Below are positions 1 to 7,581 of a DNA stretch of 22,511 nt, piece after piece. The translations under genes were made by a program, and so were the position numbers. Numbering within the stretch: position 1 is the first letter of the stretch; each line of letters starts with the position of its first letter. Source of the DNA: Casp-actino8 sp046082625 (GTDB lineage Bacteria; Actinomycetota; Acidimicrobiia; Acidimicrobiales; Ilumatobacteraceae); the NCBI GenBank assembly GCA_046082625.1, contig JBJTYE010000051.1, positions 1 to 22,511 on the forward strand, read 5' to 3'. The notes beneath the pieces are model-generated. The model was not told the origin of the DNA. It saw nothing but the letters and a program-made list of their open reading frames with translations, and searched no databases.

Positions 1-22
1 GGTGACGCAAAGTACGTCGGGT

Positions 23-40
23 GTTCACCTCGAGTTCACC
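23..40 (+). promoter_or_regulatory. PHO box: two GTTCACC direct repeats 11 bp apart
   Basis: GTTCACC occurs at 23-29 and again at 34-40, exactly 11 bp apart, so both copies face the same side of the helix. This is the layout of actinobacterial PHO boxes bound by PhoP/RegX3-type response regulators. A degraded third unit (GTACGTC) may lie at 12-18. The pair is centred about 50 bp ahead of the predicted pstS transcription start, which suits activation. The likely binder is the RegX3-like protein encoded at 6825-7544, which would close an autoregulatory loop. The repeats are seen directly; the identity of the binding protein is inferred. Confidence 0.8.
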
Positions 41-71
41 TGGCCATCAGGTGGCGGCAAGGTGACACTCC

Positions 72-77
72 TACGGT
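72..77 (+). promoter_or_regulatory. -10 element of the pst operon promoter
   Basis: TACGGT fits the actinobacterial TANNNT -10 pattern. No convincing -35 is visible, which is usual for promoters activated by a bound regulator. Transcription would start near 84 and leave a leader of about 46 nt before pstS. That leader contains an AAGGAG ribosome binding site at 115-120. Confidence 0.55.
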
Positions 78-129
78 GCGGTCGGCACGGAATGTGAACC
101 CGTGTCATCGAACCAAGGAGAAATCAAAG

Positions 130-1236
130 ATGTTGCGTACCTGTTCCAAAGTGAAGGCCTGGAGCGCCGTTGCCGCTCTGGCCGTTCTGGCCCCCTTGGC
201 CGCCTGTGGAGGAGACGATGGCGGATCCACCGACACTCCCACGGTGGCCCCGTCGTCCGAGGCCCCGACCGATGGAGGACTCGGCGGTTCGATCTTCGTG
301 TCCGGTTCGTCGACGGTGGAGCCGATCACCACCGCGGTGGCGAAGTTGTTCAGCGACGCCAACCCCGATGTGGCCATCCAGATCGAAGGTCCCGGAACCG
401 GTGACGGTTTCGCCAAGTTCTGTGCAGGTGAAACCGACATCTCGAACGCCTCGCGTACGATCAAGGCCGAAGAGGCCCAGACCTGCGCCGACAACGGCGT
501 GGAGTTCATCGAATTGAAGGTGGCCATCGACGGACTGTCGGTCATCACCTCGGCCAAGAACACTGCGGTCGAGTGCGTGAGCTTCGCCGATCTGTGGGTC
601 TTGCTCGGGCCGGATGCCACGGGACGTGACAATTGGTCCGATGCCAACGATGCCGCAGCAGAACTCGAGGCAGCCGTGGGTGCGGAATTCGGTGCGCTCA
701 ACGCCCCGTATCCCGATGCGCCTCTGACGGTCACCGCTCCCGGTGAGGAGTCCGGCACCTTCGACTCCTTCGTGGAACTGGTTCTGGCCAAGGTGGCCAA
801 GGCCCTCGAAGCCGAGGATGACGCGCCTCGTCCCGACTACACCGCCAGCCCGAACGACAACGTGATCATCGAAGGCATCGCTGCCAACGACACCTCGCTC
901 GGCTGGGTGGGCTTCGCCTTCCTCGAGGAGAACCTGGACGTCGTGAAGCCGCTGCTGGTCGACAAGGGCAAGGGTTGCGTCGAGCCGACGCCGGCCACCA
1001 TCGCCTCGGGTGAGTATCCGATCGCTCGTTCCCTCTACATCTACGTCAGCGTGAACAAGCTGGCCGAGAACGAGGCTCTGGCCGCCTTCGTCGACTTCTA
1101 CTTGACCGACGAAGGTCTCGGTGTGCTCGGAACCGGTGAGGGCCAGGTGCCCTACGTGCCGATGGCGACCGAGGACGTGAGCGCCACCCGCGCCGTGTGG
1201 GAGGCCCGCGAAGTCGGTACCCGCGACGGAGGCTGA
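130..1236 (+). CDS. pstS: Phosphate-binding lipoprotein PstS
   Basis: This is the extracytoplasmic phosphate-binding subunit of the Pst high-affinity ABC importer. The ATG at 130 is chosen because AAGGAG lies 9 nt upstream and the protein then opens with a clean lipoprotein signal: basic n-region, hydrophobic stretch, lipobox LAAC with Cys26. A low-complexity Asp/Gly/Ser/Thr linker (27-52) tethers the domain. Phosphate-binding loops of the family are visible: SGSST at 58-62, ISNASR in the first lobe and EESGTFDSF in the second. At 368 residues it has the usual PstS length. It is first in the pstSCAB-phoU-phoU-senX3-regX3 run, directly behind a PHO box, so induction under phosphate limitation is expected. 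A strong hairpin separates it from pstC. Confidence 0.95.
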   Translation: MLRTCSKVKAWSAVAALAVLAPLAACGGDDGGSTDTPTVAPSSEAPTDGGLGGSIFVSGSSTVEPITTAVAKLFSDANPDVAIQIEGPGTGDGFAKFCAGETDISNASRTIKAEEAQTCADNGVEFIELKVAIDGLSVITSAKNTAVECVSFADLWVLLGPDATGRDNWSDANDAAAELEAAVGAEFGALNAPYPDAPLTVTAPGEESGTFDSFVELVLAKVAKALEAEDDAPRPDYTASPNDNVIIEGIAANDTSLGWVGFAFLEENLDVVKPLLVDKGKGCVEPTPATIASGEYPIARSLYIYVSVNKLAENEALAAFVDFYLTDEGLGVLGTGEGQVPYVPMATEDVSATRAVWEAREVGTRDGG

Positions 1237-1248
1237 CGTCTGATCACT

Positions 1249-1283
1249 GAGGGCGGGTCGGTCACGGTGGCCGGCCCGCCCTC
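1249..1283 (+). terminator. Strong hairpin between pstS and pstC
   Basis: The arms 1249-1261 and 1271-1283 pair over 13 bp with a single G-U pair (T1258 with G1274), leaving a 9-nt loop. It starts 12 nt after the pstS stop codon. No T-tract follows (GCGTGTATTAACTG), so it is either a partial, non-canonical terminator or a 3' stabiliser left after processing. Either would raise PstS relative to PstC, PstA and PstB. Confidence 0.6.
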
Positions 1284-1326
1284 GCGTGTATTAACTGCGG
1301 AATCCGAGATGGTGTTCCGCTTGGTT

Positions 1327-1332
1327 TAGTGT
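1327..1332 (+). promoter_or_regulatory. Possible internal -10 ahead of pstC
   Basis: TAGTGT matches TANNNT and lies after the inter-gene hairpin, 33 nt before the preferred pstC start. It could supply basal transcription of pstCAB and the downstream regulators independently of the PHO box. No -35 is evident, and short TANNNT matches can occur by chance. Confidence 0.3.
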
Positions 1333-1365
1333 TGATCTGCGATGGCGTCGAGGAGGAAGAAACCG

Positions 1366-2307
1366 ATGAACACGGCATCTGAGACCTCCGAGGCCGCTCC
1401 GTTCAGTTTGGTTCTGGCCGCCGGACGCCGTCGTTCGGACCGCACCATGCGGACGGTGTTCGCCGCCGCGGCGCTGTCCACGTTGGCCGTCACCTTGATC
1501 ATCATCTACACGTTGTTCAAGGATGCCTGGGGATTCTTCGTGGATGTTCCCAAGGCCGATCTCTGGACCATCGGCTGGTTTCCACGTCGCGGCATGTTCG
1601 ACATCAAGACTCTGATCGTCGGAACATTGATGGTGACCGGTATCGCCATGTTGATCGCCGTTCCCTTGGGATTGGGCGCGGCGATCTATCTGTCGGAATT
1701 CGCCCGACCCCGGGTTCGCAAGATCCTCAAACCGGTCGTGGAAGTCCTGGCCGGTATTCCGAGCGTGGTGCTCGGCTACTTCGCCATCTCGTTCATCAAT
1801 CCCGAGATCATCACCGCCGTGATCGGCGGTGCCAACAAGGCCTTCAACATCGCGGCGGCCGGTGTGGCGGTGGGCATTCTCACCATTCCGATCATCGCCA
1901 GTGTCGCCGAGGACGCACTGCGCGCCGTGCCGATGGCCTTGCGCGAAGCATCGTTCGGACTCGGAGCCCGGCGCGTGGCGACCACCTTTCGGGTGGTGCT
2001 GCCGGCCTCGATCTCCGGTGTGGTGGCGGCACTGATCCTCGGCATCTCCCGAGCCGTCGGAGAGACGATGGTGGTGGCGATCGCCGCCGGTGCGGTTGGT
2101 GGCGGACTGTTCTCCACCGATCCGTTCCAACCCGGCCAGACCATGACTGCGGCCATGGCGGCCCTCGGATTCGGCAGCGACCAGGTGGCCGGATCCGGTC
2201 TGGCCTTCAAGAGCCTCTACTTCATCGGCTTCCTGCTCTTCGTGTTCACCTTGCTTCTGAACTTGCTGGGTGACCGTCTGGTGCGCAAGGTGCGCGAGGA
2301 GTACTGA
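1366..2307 (+). CDS. pstC: Phosphate ABC transporter permease PstC
   Basis: One of the two membrane subunits forming the Pst phosphate channel. The frame is open from an ATG at 1342, but AGGAGG at 1351-1356 lies 9 nt ahead of the ATG at 1366. The shorter form (313 residues, MNTASETSEAAPF...) is therefore preferred. The protein has about six hydrophobic helices and the cytoplasmic EAA-type loop (REASFGLGARR... followed by PASISGVVAALILGISRAVGET) that docks on the ATPase. The length is normal for PstC. It is 2 bases from pstA and should pair with it as a heterodimer. Confidence 0.95.
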   Translation: MNTASETSEAAPFSLVLAAGRRRSDRTMRTVFAAAALSTLAVTLIIIYTLFKDAWGFFVDVPKADLWTIGWFPRRGMFDIKTLIVGTLMVTGIAMLIAVPLGLGAAIYLSEFARPRVRKILKPVVEVLAGIPSVVLGYFAISFINPEIITAVIGGANKAFNIAAAGVAVGILTIPIIASVAEDALRAVPMALREASFGLGARRVATTFRVVLPASISGVVAALILGISRAVGETMVVAIAAGAVGGGLFSTDPFQPGQTMTAAMAALGFGSDQVAGSGLAFKSLYFIGFLLFVFTLLLNLLGDRLVRKVREEY

Positions 2308-2308
2308 C

Positions 2309-3256
2309 ATGGCGCTCACCACACCCGAACGATTCTGTGCAGGCACTGCGGCCTCGCTCACCAGGGACCTCACCTCCAAGAAGTCCGACGTTCGCGGCCG
2401 CACCGTGGAGGCACTGCTTCTCGGAGCTTTGCTGATGTCGCTCCTGGTGTTGGTGGCACTGGTCGTCAATCTCTTCCAGCGAGCCTGGCCGATTCTCGAC
2501 ACCCGACTCGGCGACTTCCTCAGCAGCGGCCTCGATGCTTCGAACGCCGCCGAGGCCGGAGTGTGGCAGGCGATCCGCGGCACGGTCACCATGGCCGTCA
2601 TCGTGTCGCTGGTGGCCTTCCCACTGGGCATCGCCTGTGCCGTCTATTTGGAGGAGTACGCCAGTCGCTCGGCTTTGGCACGACTCACGCGGATCAACGT
2701 CCGCAACCTGGCCGGAGTGCCCTCGATCGTGTACGGCATCCTGGGTCTGGCGGTGTTCGTGAAGTTCGCCGGCGGGATCACCGGTGGACGTACCGTGATC
2801 GCCGGTGGCCTGACCCTGTCGATCCTGGTGCTACCGGTGGTGATCATCACCGCCTCGGAAGCGCTGCGTGCCGTCCCCCGGTCCATTCGCGAGGGCGCGC
2901 TCGGAGTCGGGGCCACCCAGTGGGAGACGGTGCGCTCGCACGTCCTGCCCTCGGCGGCGCCGGGGATTCTCACCGGAACCGTTCTGGCCCTGTCGCGAGC
3001 CGCCGGCGAGGCGGCACCACTACTTCTCGTCGGTGGCGTGACCGGTCTTCTGACCACCGGCAACCAAGGTTTATGGGAGCAGATCACCCAGGGCGGCTTC
3101 ACGTCCATGCCGGTGGCGATCTTCTCCTACGCCCGTCAGACCGGGGCCGACTTCCAGGCAGTGACCGGCGCGGCGTCGTTGATCCTCCTGCTCCTCGTGG
3201 TCGTGATCAACTCGCTGGCCATCTGGCTGCGCAATCGGTTCGACCGCAAGTGGTGA
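2309..3256 (+). CDS. pstA: Phosphate ABC transporter permease PstA
   Basis: The second membrane subunit of the Pst importer. ATG 2309 is chosen because GAGGAG (2296-2301) lies 7 nt upstream, inside the end of pstC; a longer in-frame reading from 2270 would overlap pstC without a binding site. The 315-residue protein has a cytoplasmic N-terminus, about six transmembrane helices and the permease EAA loop (REGALGVGATQWETV followed by LSRAAGEAAPLLLVGG). The sequence NVRNLAGVPSIVYGILGL is characteristic of PstA. It works with PstC and PstB in the same operon. Confidence 0.95.
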   Translation: MALTTPERFCAGTAASLTRDLTSKKSDVRGRTVEALLLGALLMSLLVLVALVVNLFQRAWPILDTRLGDFLSSGLDASNAAEAGVWQAIRGTVTMAVIVSLVAFPLGIACAVYLEEYASRSALARLTRINVRNLAGVPSIVYGILGLAVFVKFAGGITGGRTVIAGGLTLSILVLPVVIITASEALRAVPRSIREGALGVGATQWETVRSHVLPSAAPGILTGTVLALSRAAGEAAPLLLVGGVTGLLTTGNQGLWEQITQGGFTSMPVAIFSYARQTGADFQAVTGAASLILLLLVVVINSLAIWLRNRFDRKW

Positions 3257-3299
3257 ATGCGACATGAACGACGAAATGTCCCGCAACGAAGGATTCGAA

Positions 3300-4184
3300 A
3301 TGACCGAACAGCAAGTGATGAATGCCCCGTCGGTGGCATCGAACCCGATCATCCGGCAGGATGTGAAGGTGAGCGATGCAGTAGCCGAGTCCTCGGATGC
3401 CGAGCCGGTGTTCCGCACCCGGGAGCTAGCCGTCTATTACGGCGATTTCCGGGCGGTGAGGGACGTGAACCTGGACATCCGCGGCCAGGAGATCACCGCC
3501 TTCATCGGTCCGTCGGGTTGTGGTAAGACCACGGTGCTGCGGTGTTTCGATCGCATGAACGATCTCATCGCCGGAGCCCGGGTCGAAGGTGACGTCTACT
3601 ACCACGGCATCAACCTCTACGACCGGAACGTGGACGCCGTCGAAGTCCGGCGTCGGGTGGGGATGGTCTTCCAGAAACCGAATCCCTTCCCGAAGAGCAT
3701 CTACGACAACCTGGCGTTCGGGCCGCGGCTGAACGGGATCCGCAAGAAGAACGAACTCGACGAGATCGTGGAGTCGTCTCTGCGTCGAGCGGCTCTGTGG
3801 GACGAGGTCAAGGATCGCCTCAAGGCCTCGGCCATGGGCTTGTCGGGCGGCCAGCAACAGCGCCTCTGCATCGCCCGCTGTATCGCCGTCGAACCCGATG
3901 TCATCTTGATGGACGAGCCGTGCTCGGCCCTGGACCCGATCGCCACCACGCGTATCGAGGACTTGATGCAGGAGATCAAGAAGGATTTCACGATCATCAT
4001 CGTCACCCACAACATGCAGCAGGCCGCTCGCGTCAGCGACCGCACGGCCTTCTTCACCACCGAGGTCAATCCGGAGAGCGATCGCCGCACCGGAGTGCTG
4101 GTCGAATTCGACACCACGCAGAAGATGTTCTCGACTCCGTCCGATGAGCGCACCGAGGCCTACGTCACCGGCCGGTTCGGCTGA
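3300..4184 (+). CDS. pstB: Phosphate ABC transporter ATP-binding protein PstB
   Basis: Cytoplasmic ATPase that drives phosphate import through PstC/PstA. All nucleotide-binding elements are present (numbering from 3300): Walker A GPSGCGKTT at 70-78, signature LSGGQQQR at 181-188, Walker B ending in D205/E206, and switch H237. Three in-frame ATGs are possible (3264, 3300, 3318). AAGGA at 3289-3293 favours 3300. The first 38 or so residues are a poorly conserved extension ahead of the ATPase fold. It sits 43 nt after pstA and 10 nt before the first phoU. With PhoU it is the usual route by which Pst activity is signalled to the SenX3 kinase. Confidence 0.95.
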   Translation: MTEQQVMNAPSVASNPIIRQDVKVSDAVAESSDAEPVFRTRELAVYYGDFRAVRDVNLDIRGQEITAFIGPSGCGKTTVLRCFDRMNDLIAGARVEGDVYYHGINLYDRNVDAVEVRRRVGMVFQKPNPFPKSIYDNLAFGPRLNGIRKKNELDEIVESSLRRAALWDEVKDRLKASAMGLSGGQQQRLCIARCIAVEPDVILMDEPCSALDPIATTRIEDLMQEIKKDFTIIIVTHNMQQAARVSDRTAFFTTEVNPESDRRTGVLVEFDTTQKMFSTPSDERTEAYVTGRFG

Positions 4185-4194
4185 GGAGATCCAG

Positions 4195-4965
4195 ATGGAC
4201 GAGCCGCGCAAGGCATATCACCGGGATCTCGACGAGGTGCACCAGGAACTGGTCCGTATCTCGGCCGGGGTGGTGGAGAGCATCGCCAAAGGAACTGCGG
4301 TGCTCTTGGAGCAGGATCTGTCGACGGCCGAAGCGATGATCGTGGCCGACGACGAGGTGGATGCCCGCACGGTGGAACTCGAAGACCGATGCATCCAGAT
4401 TCTGGCCCTTCAGGCTCCCGTCGCCGGTGAACTGCGCAAGGTGATCGCGGCCCTCAAGATCTGCGGGGAAATCGAGCGATCAGCCGATCTGGTGGTGAAC
4501 ATCTGCAAGGCCGCCCGTCGCATCTACGGCCACGACTTCGATCCGAAGTTGCGCAGTCTGGTTCTCCAGATGTCGGATCAGGCGCGGCACTTGTTCAGCG
4601 AAGCCACGAGCGCGTACCACACCGCCGATGCGGCCCGGGCGGCAGCCATCGACGACATGGATTCGTTCCTCGACGACCTCCAGCGGCAGTTCATCCAGGC
4701 CATCTTCGAATCCCATGCGGCGGGTCGGATCGACCTGCAGGTGGCCATCCAGTTGGCCGTGGTGGCTCGCTTCTACGAACGGATCGGCGACCACGCCGTG
4801 AACATCGGCGAGAAGGTGCGCTTCCAGGTGTCGGGATGGTTGCCCGAGCATCTGGGTGCGGCCCGCCATCGTGAACGGGTGCTCGGTGATCCGACGCCAC
4901 TGGGAGGAATACCCAGGATCGAGGCTCCCACGCCGGAGTCTCCACCCGATGAAGGGCGCGTGTAG
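4195..4965 (+). CDS. phoU: PhoU-family phosphate signalling regulator, first copy
   Basis: PhoU proteins link Pst transporter state to the phosphate-sensing kinase and restrain phosphate uptake. This 256-residue protein has the two three-helix PhoU repeats. Each carries the metal-cluster motif ExxxD: ERSADLVVNICKAARR in the first half and ERIGDHAVNI in the second. Start ATG 4195 has GAGGAG 6 nt upstream; the frame opens earlier inside pstB but without support. A Pro/Glu-rich tail of about 35 residues extends beyond the fold. It is followed after 3 nt by a second, clearly homologous phoU. Confidence 0.93.
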   Translation: MDEPRKAYHRDLDEVHQELVRISAGVVESIAKGTAVLLEQDLSTAEAMIVADDEVDARTVELEDRCIQILALQAPVAGELRKVIAALKICGEIERSADLVVNICKAARRIYGHDFDPKLRSLVLQMSDQARHLFSEATSAYHTADAARAAAIDDMDSFLDDLQRQFIQAIFESHAAGRIDLQVAIQLAVVARFYERIGDHAVNIGEKVRFQVSGWLPEHLGAARHRERVLGDPTPLGGIPRIEAPTPESPPDEGRV

Positions 4966-4968
4966 GAA

Positions 4969-5682
4969 GTGAACCGGGCGGCGCACGAAGAGATCCAGAG
5001 TCTGCGCGAGGAAGCCCTGGCCCTCGGTCGAACTCTCGTGGCCAGTGTTCCGCGAGCGACGCAGGTCCTGTTGGACCAGGACCTCGAGGGCGCGGAGTAC
5101 CAGATTCTCTCCGACGACGAGATCGACGACCGAACTCTCACCCTCGAGGAACGCTGCTTCTCCTTCATGGCCCTGTACGCGCCGGTGGCCGTGGAGCTGA
5201 GGCACGCCGTCGCCATCATGAAGATGGCCGGGGACATCGAACGTTCCGCCGATCTGGTCAAGAACATCTGCAAGGTGGCCCGCCGGATCCACGGATACCC
5301 CCTCGATCGAAAACTGGAGGAGTTGATCGAGTCCATGGGTCAGCAGGCGCGGCTGTTGCTCCAGCAAGCATTCGATGCCTATTCCGACATGGATCTCCCG
5401 AAAGCTCGGGCGGTACGCGATATGGACATGCACCTCGACTCGCTGCACAAGCAGTTCATCCAGTCCATCTTCGAATCCCATGGCACCGGAGCCATCGACC
5501 TGCCGGTTGCGGTGCAGATGGCCATCACGGCTCGGTTCTACGAGCGAATCGGCGACCACGCGGTGAACATCGCCGAGTTCGTGCAATTCCTTCTCACCGG
5601 GGAGATGCCCGACGTCGGACACGAGCGCCGCGAGAGGGTTCTGCGGCGGTCGGCCGACGACATCGGAGGGGTGCGAGTCTGA
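4969..5682 (+). CDS. phoU: PhoU-family phosphate signalling regulator, second copy
   Basis: A second PhoU of 237 residues starts with GTG 4969 directly after an AGGAA. It keeps both metal motifs (ERSADLVKNICKVARR and ERIGDHAVNI). By eye about half its residues match the preceding copy, with long matched runs such as FARFYERIGDHAVNI-type segments and QFIQxIFESH. It has a shorter C-terminal tail than the first copy. It lies between phoU copy 1 and the kinase gene (11 nt gap), so both PhoU proteins should be made together with the sensor they are thought to control. Whether they form a heterodimer or act on different partners cannot be read from the sequence. Confidence 0.92.
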   Translation: MNRAAHEEIQSLREEALALGRTLVASVPRATQVLLDQDLEGAEYQILSDDEIDDRTLTLEERCFSFMALYAPVAVELRHAVAIMKMAGDIERSADLVKNICKVARRIHGYPLDRKLEELIESMGQQARLLLQQAFDAYSDMDLPKARAVRDMDMHLDSLHKQFIQSIFESHGTGAIDLPVAVQMAITARFYERIGDHAVNIAEFVQFLLTGEMPDVGHERRERVLRRSADDIGGVRV

Positions 5683-5693
5683 GTTCGACCCTG

Positions 5694-6806
5694 TTGGCAT
5701 GGGTGCTGGCTCTGGTCGGTTGGATCGGATTCGCTCTGACCGTGTTGCGGGCGCGTCGGCGTCCGACTCCATCGACCGAGTCGCCGCGTCAATCGATCAC
5801 GCCGACCATTCCATTCACCGAAGCTCTGGCTTCGATCGCCATTGGAGTGGTGATCGCCGATGACGACGGTGCGATCGTGTACCGCAATGGCAAGGCCGAG
5901 ACACCGAGCGGCGCCATGCATTCCGATCTCCTCATCGACGAGGCCGTGGAGCGTCATGTGCGATCGGCCCTCGGTGGCCAGATGAGTCGGACCCTCGATC
6001 TGTACGGACCGCCTCGACGGGTGATCAGTGTGCAAGCGTCGCCGCTCGCCACCGGTGGAGCGGTGATCGTGATCGAAGACACCACCGAGCAGGCTCTGGT
6101 GGACGCCGTACGAACGGATTTCGTGGCCAACATCAGCCACGAACTCAAGACTCCGGTGGGCGCCCTGTCGGTGCTGGCCGAAGCCTTGTCCCAGGTCGAC
6201 GATCCGGAAACGGTTCAGCGACTCTCGAGCAAGATCGCCGATGAGGCCATGCGCGTCGGTCGGACCATCGACGACCTCCTGGAACTGTCCCGTATCGAAT
6301 TCGGCGGGAAGGCCGCCATGGACGTGGTCGACGTCGACAACGTGATGGCCGAGGCCATCGGACGTACCCAGGCCTTCGCCGAGAGTCGGTCCATCCTGGT
6401 CGGCTGCGATCAGCAGCGAGAGTCCGGTCTGCAGATCCTCGGTGATCGTCGGCAATTGGTCTCGGCTCTCGGAAATCTCATCGAGAACGCCGTCAAGTAT
6501 TCAGAGGACGGCGGCAGGGTCACCTTGTCGGCGCGTCTCCAGGGTACGACGGTGGAGATCTCGGTCCGGGACTTCGGAATGGGTATTCCGGCCAAGGACA
6601 TCGATCGGATCTTCGAGCGCTTCTATCGCGTGGATCGGGCTCGGTCCCGGGAGACCGGGGGAACGGGTCTGGGCTTGGCCATCGTGCGCCACGTGGCCAC
6701 CAATCACGGCGGCCGAGTCTTCGTCGAGAGTCGCGAAGGCGAGGGTTCGACGTTCACGCTGGCTCTCCCCGATTCGCACGCCCTCCGAGACGGTGGCGAG
6801 AGGTGA
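5694..6806 (+). CDS. senX3: SenX3-like phosphate sensor histidine kinase
   Basis: Membrane histidine kinase that would phosphorylate the adjacent RegX3-like regulator. The preferred start is TTG 5694; GTG 5703 is an alternative. It has one N-terminal hydrophobic helix (about 1-18), a basic stop, a PAS-like domain (about 27-125), a HisKA domain with phospho-acceptor H149 in SHELKTP, then an HATPase domain. The latter shows the N box NLIENAVKYS (N261, N265), a G1-type box (DFGMGIP), an F box (FERFYRVDR) and a G2 box (GGTGLGLAIV). There is almost no extracellular portion, so phosphate status is probably sensed through Pst/PhoU. As I recall, mycobacterial SenX3 has two membrane helices; only one is evident here. 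Its stop codon lies in a tandem 14-bp repeat. Confidence 0.9.
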   Translation: MAWVLALVGWIGFALTVLRARRRPTPSTESPRQSITPTIPFTEALASIAIGVVIADDDGAIVYRNGKAETPSGAMHSDLLIDEAVERHVRSALGGQMSRTLDLYGPPRRVISVQASPLATGGAVIVIEDTTEQALVDAVRTDFVANISHELKTPVGALSVLAEALSQVDDPETVQRLSSKIADEAMRVGRTIDDLLELSRIEFGGKAAMDVVDVDNVMAEAIGRTQAFAESRSILVGCDQQRESGLQILGDRRQLVSALGNLIENAVKYSEDGGRVTLSARLQGTTVEISVRDFGMGIPAKDIDRIFERFYRVDRARSRETGGTGLGLAIVRHVATNHGGRVFVESREGEGSTFTLALPDSHALRDGGER

Positions 6807-6823
6807 TGAGCGAGAGGTGATGA
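6796..6823 (+). repeat. Tandem 14-bp duplication at the senX3-regX3 junction
   Basis: GCGAGAGGTGATGA is present twice back to back (6796-6809 and 6810-6823). The first copy contains the kinase stop codon (6804-6806). The second places GAGAGG about 7 nt before the regX3 ATG. The duplication doubles a Shine-Dalgarno-like sequence and spaces the two genes by 18 nt. Confidence 0.85.
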
Positions 6824-6824
6824 A

Positions 6825-7544
6825 ATGGCCAATGTGACCGACAAGACCGTTCTTCTGGTGGAGGACGAGGAGAGCTTCGTCGACGCCCTCACCGTGGGTC
6901 TCGATCTCGAGGGTTTCAAGGTGGAAGTGGCCCGAGACGGCCTGGAGGCCTTGGCCCGCTTCGACGACATCCGCCCCGATCTGGTGCTGCTCGATGTGAT
7001 GCTGCCGCGGATGTCCGGACTGGACGTCTGTCGGCAGTTGCGCAAGAAGAGTCGAGTACCCATCATCATGGTCACGGCCAAAGGAGCCGAGATCGACACC
7101 GTGGTCGGCCTGGAGGTCGGAGCCGACGACTACATCACCAAGCCCTATCGGCTACGCGAACTGGTGGCCCGGATGAATGCCGTTCTCCGGCGCCTGGGGC
7201 CCGACGGCCAGGACGAGGACGAGCATCCGACCGACTCGGCACTCACCCTCGGGGACGTGACCATCGACCCGGAGCGTCATCGAGTGGAGGTGCGTGGATC
7301 GGAGGTGACGATGCCGCTGAAGGAATTCGAGCTTCTCTACGTCCTCATGGCCAACGCTGGGAGGGTGGTGCCGCGGGAGATCCTCATCGACCGCGTCTGG
7401 GGGAGTGATTACGTGGGAGACACCAAGACCCTCGACGTGCACATCAAGAGACTGCGCGGGAAAATCGAGCAGGATCCTTCGGTACCGCAGCACATCGTGA
7501 CCATCAGGGGTCTCGGCTACAAGTTCGAACGCGTCAGAACCTAG
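6825..7544 (+). CDS. regX3: RegX3-like response regulator of the phosphate regulon
   Basis: An OmpR/PhoB-class DNA-binding response regulator of 239 residues. The receiver domain (about 7-123) has the acidic pair E13/D14, phospho-acceptor D57 in LLDVMLPRMSG, the conserved Thr in VTAKG and Lys in TKPYR. The C-terminal winged helix (about 140-236) includes PLKEFELLYVLMANAGRVVPRE and DVHIKRLRGKIE. ATG 6825 has GAGAGG upstream in the second copy of the tandem repeat. Its position directly after the senX3-like kinase and at the end of the pst-phoU unit supports a phosphate role. The PHO box ahead of pstS is the predicted target. Confidence 0.93.
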   Translation: MANVTDKTVLLVEDEESFVDALTVGLDLEGFKVEVARDGLEALARFDDIRPDLVLLDVMLPRMSGLDVCRQLRKKSRVPIIMVTAKGAEIDTVVGLEVGADDYITKPYRLRELVARMNAVLRRLGPDGQDEDEHPTDSALTLGDVTIDPERHRVEVRGSEVTMPLKEFELLYVLMANAGRVVPREILIDRVWGSDYVGDTKTLDVHIKRLRGKIEQDPSVPQHIVTIRGLGYKFERVRT

Positions 7545-7569
7545 ACGCTTCGGTCGATCAGCCCGCATC

Positions 7570-7575
7570 TAAAGT
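7570..7575 (+). promoter_or_regulatory. -10 element for a leaderless MFS transporter mRNA
   Basis: TAAAGT fits TANNNT and ends 6 nt before the GTG at 7582, so transcription should begin at or next to the start codon. No Shine-Dalgarno sequence is present in the gap. Confidence 0.55.
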
Positions 7576-7581
7576 GGTCGC

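Noticed and set aside
1..66. GGTGAC repeated at 1-6 and 61-66 around the PHO box
   Set aside because: Six-bp repeats 60 bp apart; possibly reverse half-sites (GTCACC) but not spaced in register with the PHO box repeats.
1342..1365. Upstream ATG of pstC at 1342
   Set aside because: AGGAGG at 1351-1356 lies inside this extension and is ideally spaced for ATG 1366.
1291..2631. 446-codon - strand frame opposite pstC/pstA
   Set aside because: The translation is low-complexity (His/Gln/Gly/Asp-rich) and lies opposite unmistakable permease genes.
4480..5772. 430-codon - strand frame opposite the two phoU genes
   Set aside because: It is a shadow of the phoU codon pattern; apparent repeats in it only reflect the homology of the two phoU copies.
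7531..7548. Possible terminator after regX3 (GCGTC / GACGC)
   Set aside because: Only a 5-bp stem with an 8-nt loop overlapping the stop codon and no T-tract; too weak to call.
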